NCBI RefSeq assembly: GCF_001006305.1
Contig: NZ_LBHJ01000018.1
Location: 44,584 to 108,583, forward strand
DNA length: 64,000 bases
Direction: 5' to 3'
Source: Silvibacterium bohemicum
GTDB lineage: Bacteria; Acidobacteriota; Terriglobia; Terriglobales; Acidobacteriaceae
In this document: positions 61,700 through 64,000 of the stretch, in pieces
Position numbering within the stretch: position 1 is the stretch's first letter
How the letters are laid out: each line of letters begins with the position of its first letter
Program-made: the position numbers and the translations under genes
Notes under the pieces: model-generated
Database searches by the model: none
Seen by the model: the letters and a program-made list of their open reading frames with translations, nothing else
What the model was told of the DNA's origin: nothing

Positions 61700-62155
61700 C
61701 TAGGCAGCGCCTACAACGAGAGCATCTGTCTCGGAGATTGCCTCAACGGGAGTGATAGAGGGAGGCATGTCTTTTTCCGACGTGAGCAGAACCACGTCCT
61801 GTTGAATCTGGTAAGGATAAACCCTCACTTTGGCGATGAAGAACCAGGGATATTGGACTAGCTCGATAGTGTCGACATTAGCAGCATTAAAATGAGGGCT
61901 CACGCGACGAAGCGCAAGCTTGAGTGCCGCAGCAATCGCAGCCTGCTCCGTCTGTCCTACTCCGCCCCGTTGCGACGAATCTGCTATCCAGATGAAGTGC
62001 CAACCGCACTTTTGAATTTCTTTGTCGACCCAATGAAGATCCCCGGACCTCAAGAAACTCCAGCCTTCGAGGAAGTCTTCCGTCTCTACCGTGAGGTTAT
62101 TAGGGAGTTTCACCGTAACGCGTGATAGGACTGTATGTTCTGTGATGTCTCGCAT
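61700..62155 (-). CDS. Small protein paralogous to the 59308 gene, unknown function
   Basis: 151 residues, start with AAGG upstream. The N-terminus has an extra strand region (MRDITEHTVLSRVTVKLPNNLTVETEDFLEGW); the rest matches the 59308 product in the GW.F.W, GQTE, AL..AL, FNAA and IQQ positions. Related copies two kilobases apart suggest a small acidobacterial family. Next to a response regulator gene with which it may be co-transcribed (38 bases). Confidence 0.7.
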   Translation of the reverse strand: MRDITEHTVLSRVTVKLPNNLTVETEDFLEGWSFLRSGDLHWVDKEIQKCGWHFIWIADSSQRGGVGQTEQAAIAAALKLALRRVSPHFNAANVDTIELVQYPWFFIAKVRVYPYQIQQDVVLLTSEKDMPPSITPVEAISETDALVVGAA

Positions 62156-62191
62156 AGGGAACCTTTCTTGTGCAGACCAAGATCCGTTGAC

Positions 62192-62851
62192 TTAGTTAAG
62201 GTCCGGAAGGCCTATGGCGGCTGGTATACCAGAGCCCGGTTTCCGCTGGAATGATTGCGCAAAGGCAGGCTCGTTAGGTTGGACGATTGCATAGTGAATC
62301 ACACTATGGCAGTAGACGCAGTTCGTCTCGTGTACCGGCAAGATAATTTCGCCAACTTCTCCCGGAAACGTCCTAAGGCAGTCGGGGCATGTGATGATCA
62401 GGTGTGGCTTTCCGGCATGATCCTGGCCGTTGTGCGAAATCCAGATGGGAGTCAAAGCGCCGTTCTGGTGGGGCGTCTGAGCGCGCTTCGGTTGGCTCAT
62501 ACCATCGATAATTCGCAGCAATGAGGCGAGGTCGCTGCCCTTCTCATAGAAAGCATCGGCGGCGACGCCGGGCGGGATTCCCTTTCCCGAATAAGCACCG
62601 CTCATGGCGATGGTCTGGACCGCGGGAAAGCGGCGACGAATCACGGAGAGAAGTTCGAAACCGGACATGCCTGCCATATTGAGGTCGGAGAGAATAATGT
62701 CTGGAATTCCGTTGCGCAACTCACTCAACGCAGAGAATCCATCTTCTGCCGAACGGACTTCATATCCCGATTCGCGAAGAACCGCCTTTAAGGTCGTCCG
62801 GAGTGCAGGATCGTCGTCGACAATCAGAAGTTCAGACTTTTTGATAGACAT
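62192..62851 (-). CDS. Response regulator with C-terminal zinc-ribbon-like tail
   Basis: 219 residues. ATG 62851 (GGAGGAAATCG upstream) is preferred over one eight codons earlier. Receiver domain: LLIVDDDPALRTTLKAVLRESGYEVRSAEDGFSALSELRNGIPDIILSDLNMAGMSGFELL (phospho-acceptor Asp in LSDLNM), AMSGAY with the Thr/Ser position, and the Lys in FYEKGSD. The C-terminal ~90 residues have CPDC...CVYCH, a zinc-ribbon-like metal site, not a known DNA-binding output domain. Confidence 0.87.
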   Translation of the reverse strand: MSIKKSELLIVDDDPALRTTLKAVLRESGYEVRSAEDGFSALSELRNGIPDIILSDLNMAGMSGFELLSVIRRRFPAVQTIAMSGAYSGKGIPPGVAADAFYEKGSDLASLLRIIDGMSQPKRAQTPHQNGALTPIWISHNGQDHAGKPHLIITCPDCLRTFPGEVGEIILPVHETNCVYCHSVIHYAIVQPNEPAFAQSFQRKPGSGIPAAIGLPDLN

Positions 62852-62904
62852 CGATTTCCTCCGACGGTGCATCAAAGTTCCACCAGGCGAAGATTCGCAC
62901 TATC

Positions 62905-63096
62905 TCAAACTACGATCTGTTCACTTTTGACCACTGCGGTGATTTTTATGCTCCTGGCCGAGGCACGATAAAGAAAGAAGTCTGTTCGTTCCTCGCTGAT
63001 CTCCAGCACATAGTTGTAGCCATTCTGATGAGGACGGCTCCTGAATGGGATCAAGGCCGAGCGAGGGAGGAGTAGAATCTCACGTATCGCCGTCAA
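62905..63096 (-). CDS. Small ORF translationally coupled to the third Crp/Fnr gene
   Basis: 63 residues (MTAIREILLLPRSALIPFRSRPHQNGYNYVLEISEERTDFFLYRASARSIKITAVVKSEQIVV). Its ATG overlaps the stop of the Crp/Fnr gene (ATGA), which is the main support. No family recognised. Confidence 0.45.
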   Translation of the reverse strand: MTAIREILLLPRSALIPFRSRPHQNGYNYVLEISEERTDFFLYRASARSIKITAVVKSEQIVV

Positions 63097-63854
63097 TCCT
63101 GACGCGCGGGCCGGCCTGGCTTGGCCTTGCTATTCTTCCGCGGAACATTATTGAGTGAAGGGGTAGTGGCGTTTGGTTTGGTTAGCTGATCGTGCAGTAT
63201 CACATTGAGCAACGACTTATGCACATGGATTCGACCGTTGTAATCGATAAAGCCAAGCTTGCGAAAACGATTCATGAAGAAGCTGACGCGGGATCTCGTG
63301 GTCCCGATCATCTCTGCCAGGGCTTCCTGAGTGATCTTAGGGATCATGGTCTCCGGCTCTCCCGGCTTCCCGAATTCCGCCATCAACAGGAGGATTCTCG
63401 CTAGACGTTTTTCACTGGAGTTGAAGAGCTGATCGACCAGATCGGCCTGAGTGCGCATGCTCCGGGCGAGAAGAAACTTGAGGAACAAGTCGGAAAACGC
63501 ATGCTCCTCGTGCATGACGCGGACCATCTCTCCTCGTTCTATTTTGAGAGCGGTGCAGGAACTCATCGCCGTGGCCGTTGCCAAACGCCGGCCCATCACT
63601 CCCGCGATTGATTCTTCTCCAATGAAGTCTCCGCTCGAAAGGAGGGTAATGGTGGCCTCTTTCCCCGCAGCCGAAACAACCGCTAGCTTTGCCCGGCCTT
63701 TCTGGAGGTAAAAAATGGAATCCGCTAAGCTTCCCTGCGAAAAGAAAACATCTTTGGTCTTCAACTGGACGATTCTTCGTCCCAGCCCGGAACTTGCGAG
63801 AAATTCTTCGAGATCAAACGCGCGCTGCTGGTCGTTCACTATTGGGGCCCTCAT
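63093..63854 (-). CDS. Crp/Fnr-family transcriptional regulator
   Basis: 253 residues. The effector domain (VQLKTKDVFFSQGSLADSIFYLQKGRAKLAVVSAAGKEATITLLSSGDFIGEESIAGVMGRRLATATAMSSCTALKI) and HTH (ITQEALAEMIGTTRSRVSFFMNRFRKLGFIDYNGRIHVHKSLLNVILHDQ) are close to those of the gene at 42458. C-terminus adds a basic tail (NVPRKNSKAKPGRPARQD). No Fnr cysteines. Coupled to a 63-codon ORF downstream. Confidence 0.88.
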   Translation of the reverse strand: MRAPIVNDQQRAFDLEEFLASSGLGRRIVQLKTKDVFFSQGSLADSIFYLQKGRAKLAVVSAAGKEATITLLSSGDFIGEESIAGVMGRRLATATAMSSCTALKIERGEMVRVMHEEHAFSDLFLKFLLARSMRTQADLVDQLFNSSEKRLARILLLMAEFGKPGEPETMIPKITQEALAEMIGTTRSRVSFFMNRFRKLGFIDYNGRIHVHKSLLNVILHDQLTKPNATTPSLNNVPRKNSKAKPGRPARQD

Positions 63855-64000
63855 TCCGATCTCGTGCTGGCTCTGACGTCTTCGTAAAGGATACGCCGCT
63901 GGCTCCGGCGTTGAAGATACATCGGTGATGGGCCTGGCGAAAACAGTACCAAATTGAGAGTTAGTTTTTGGCAGAGAACTTACCCTGAAGAGGGCGGAGG

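Overview
The window is most likely a chromosomal segment of a soil Acidobacteriota (Terriglobia; Granulicella/Edaphobacter/Terriglobus-like). This is inferred from the moderately high GC and from the mix of genes: an RND pump operon next to a Terriglobia-style secreted protein, Big_5/DUF3494 and OmpA surface proteins, a SYLF protein, and several Crp/Fnr and c-di-GMP regulators. No rRNA, complete tRNA or single-copy marker is present, so the assignment is an inference.

Layout. 1-628: decayed IS3-family transposase. 857-1762: AraC regulator. 1872-8531 (minus): tripartite efflux operon tolC > adaptor > RND permease > DUF2147 protein. Facing it across a putative operator is a small secreted protein (8683-9483), followed by a TetR regulator (9551-10177).

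About 11.0-40.8 kb is an integrative conjugative element or a close relative. It carries a LysR gene, then, on the minus strand, a VirB11/TrbB ATPase, a VirD4/TraG coupling protein, a ribbon-helix-helix protein, two winged-helix/nuclease-like proteins where a relaxase would be expected, small accessory proteins, two SSB-like proteins and a wrecked third ssb copy. Next come a C5 methyltransferase, a pseudo-receiver protein and a full trbC-D-E-G-I-J-L-F (VirB2-3-4-9-10-5-6-8) operon, then an N6/N4 DNA methyltransferase and an excisionase-like HTH protein. The cargo is a defence/addiction island: DUF5615/DUF433 toxin-antitoxin, HigB with a HigA-ImmA/IrrE fusion, a thymidylate-synthase-like enzyme paired with an alpha-glutamyl/putrescinyl-thymine pyrophosphorylase-like protein, and a SIR2-HerA pair. 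A tyrosine recombinase and a 3' half of tRNA-Ala(GGC), the attachment site, close the element at 40.8 kb.

41-64 kb is signalling and envelope chromosome. It holds two Crp/Fnr regulators, a GGDEF-EAL protein, a five-repeat Big_5/DUF3494 (ice-binding-like) lipoprotein, an OmpA-type protein, an EAL-PAS protein, a GT4-fusion/GH130 carbohydrate operon, a cluster of small stress-type proteins (two are paralogues of each other), a response regulator with a C-terminal zinc-ribbon-like tail, and a third Crp/Fnr gene.

Most notable: (i) the TS-like/pyrophosphorylase pair, whose TS carries the Asn-to-Asp switch known from dCMP hydroxymethylases; (ii) a duplicated ~200-nt leader in front of ssb and the methyltransferase, with conserved, partly mutually exclusive hairpins; (iii) a conjugation module without a recognisable relaxase; (iv) an attachment half-tRNA that lacks its 5' half, suggesting tandem accretion.
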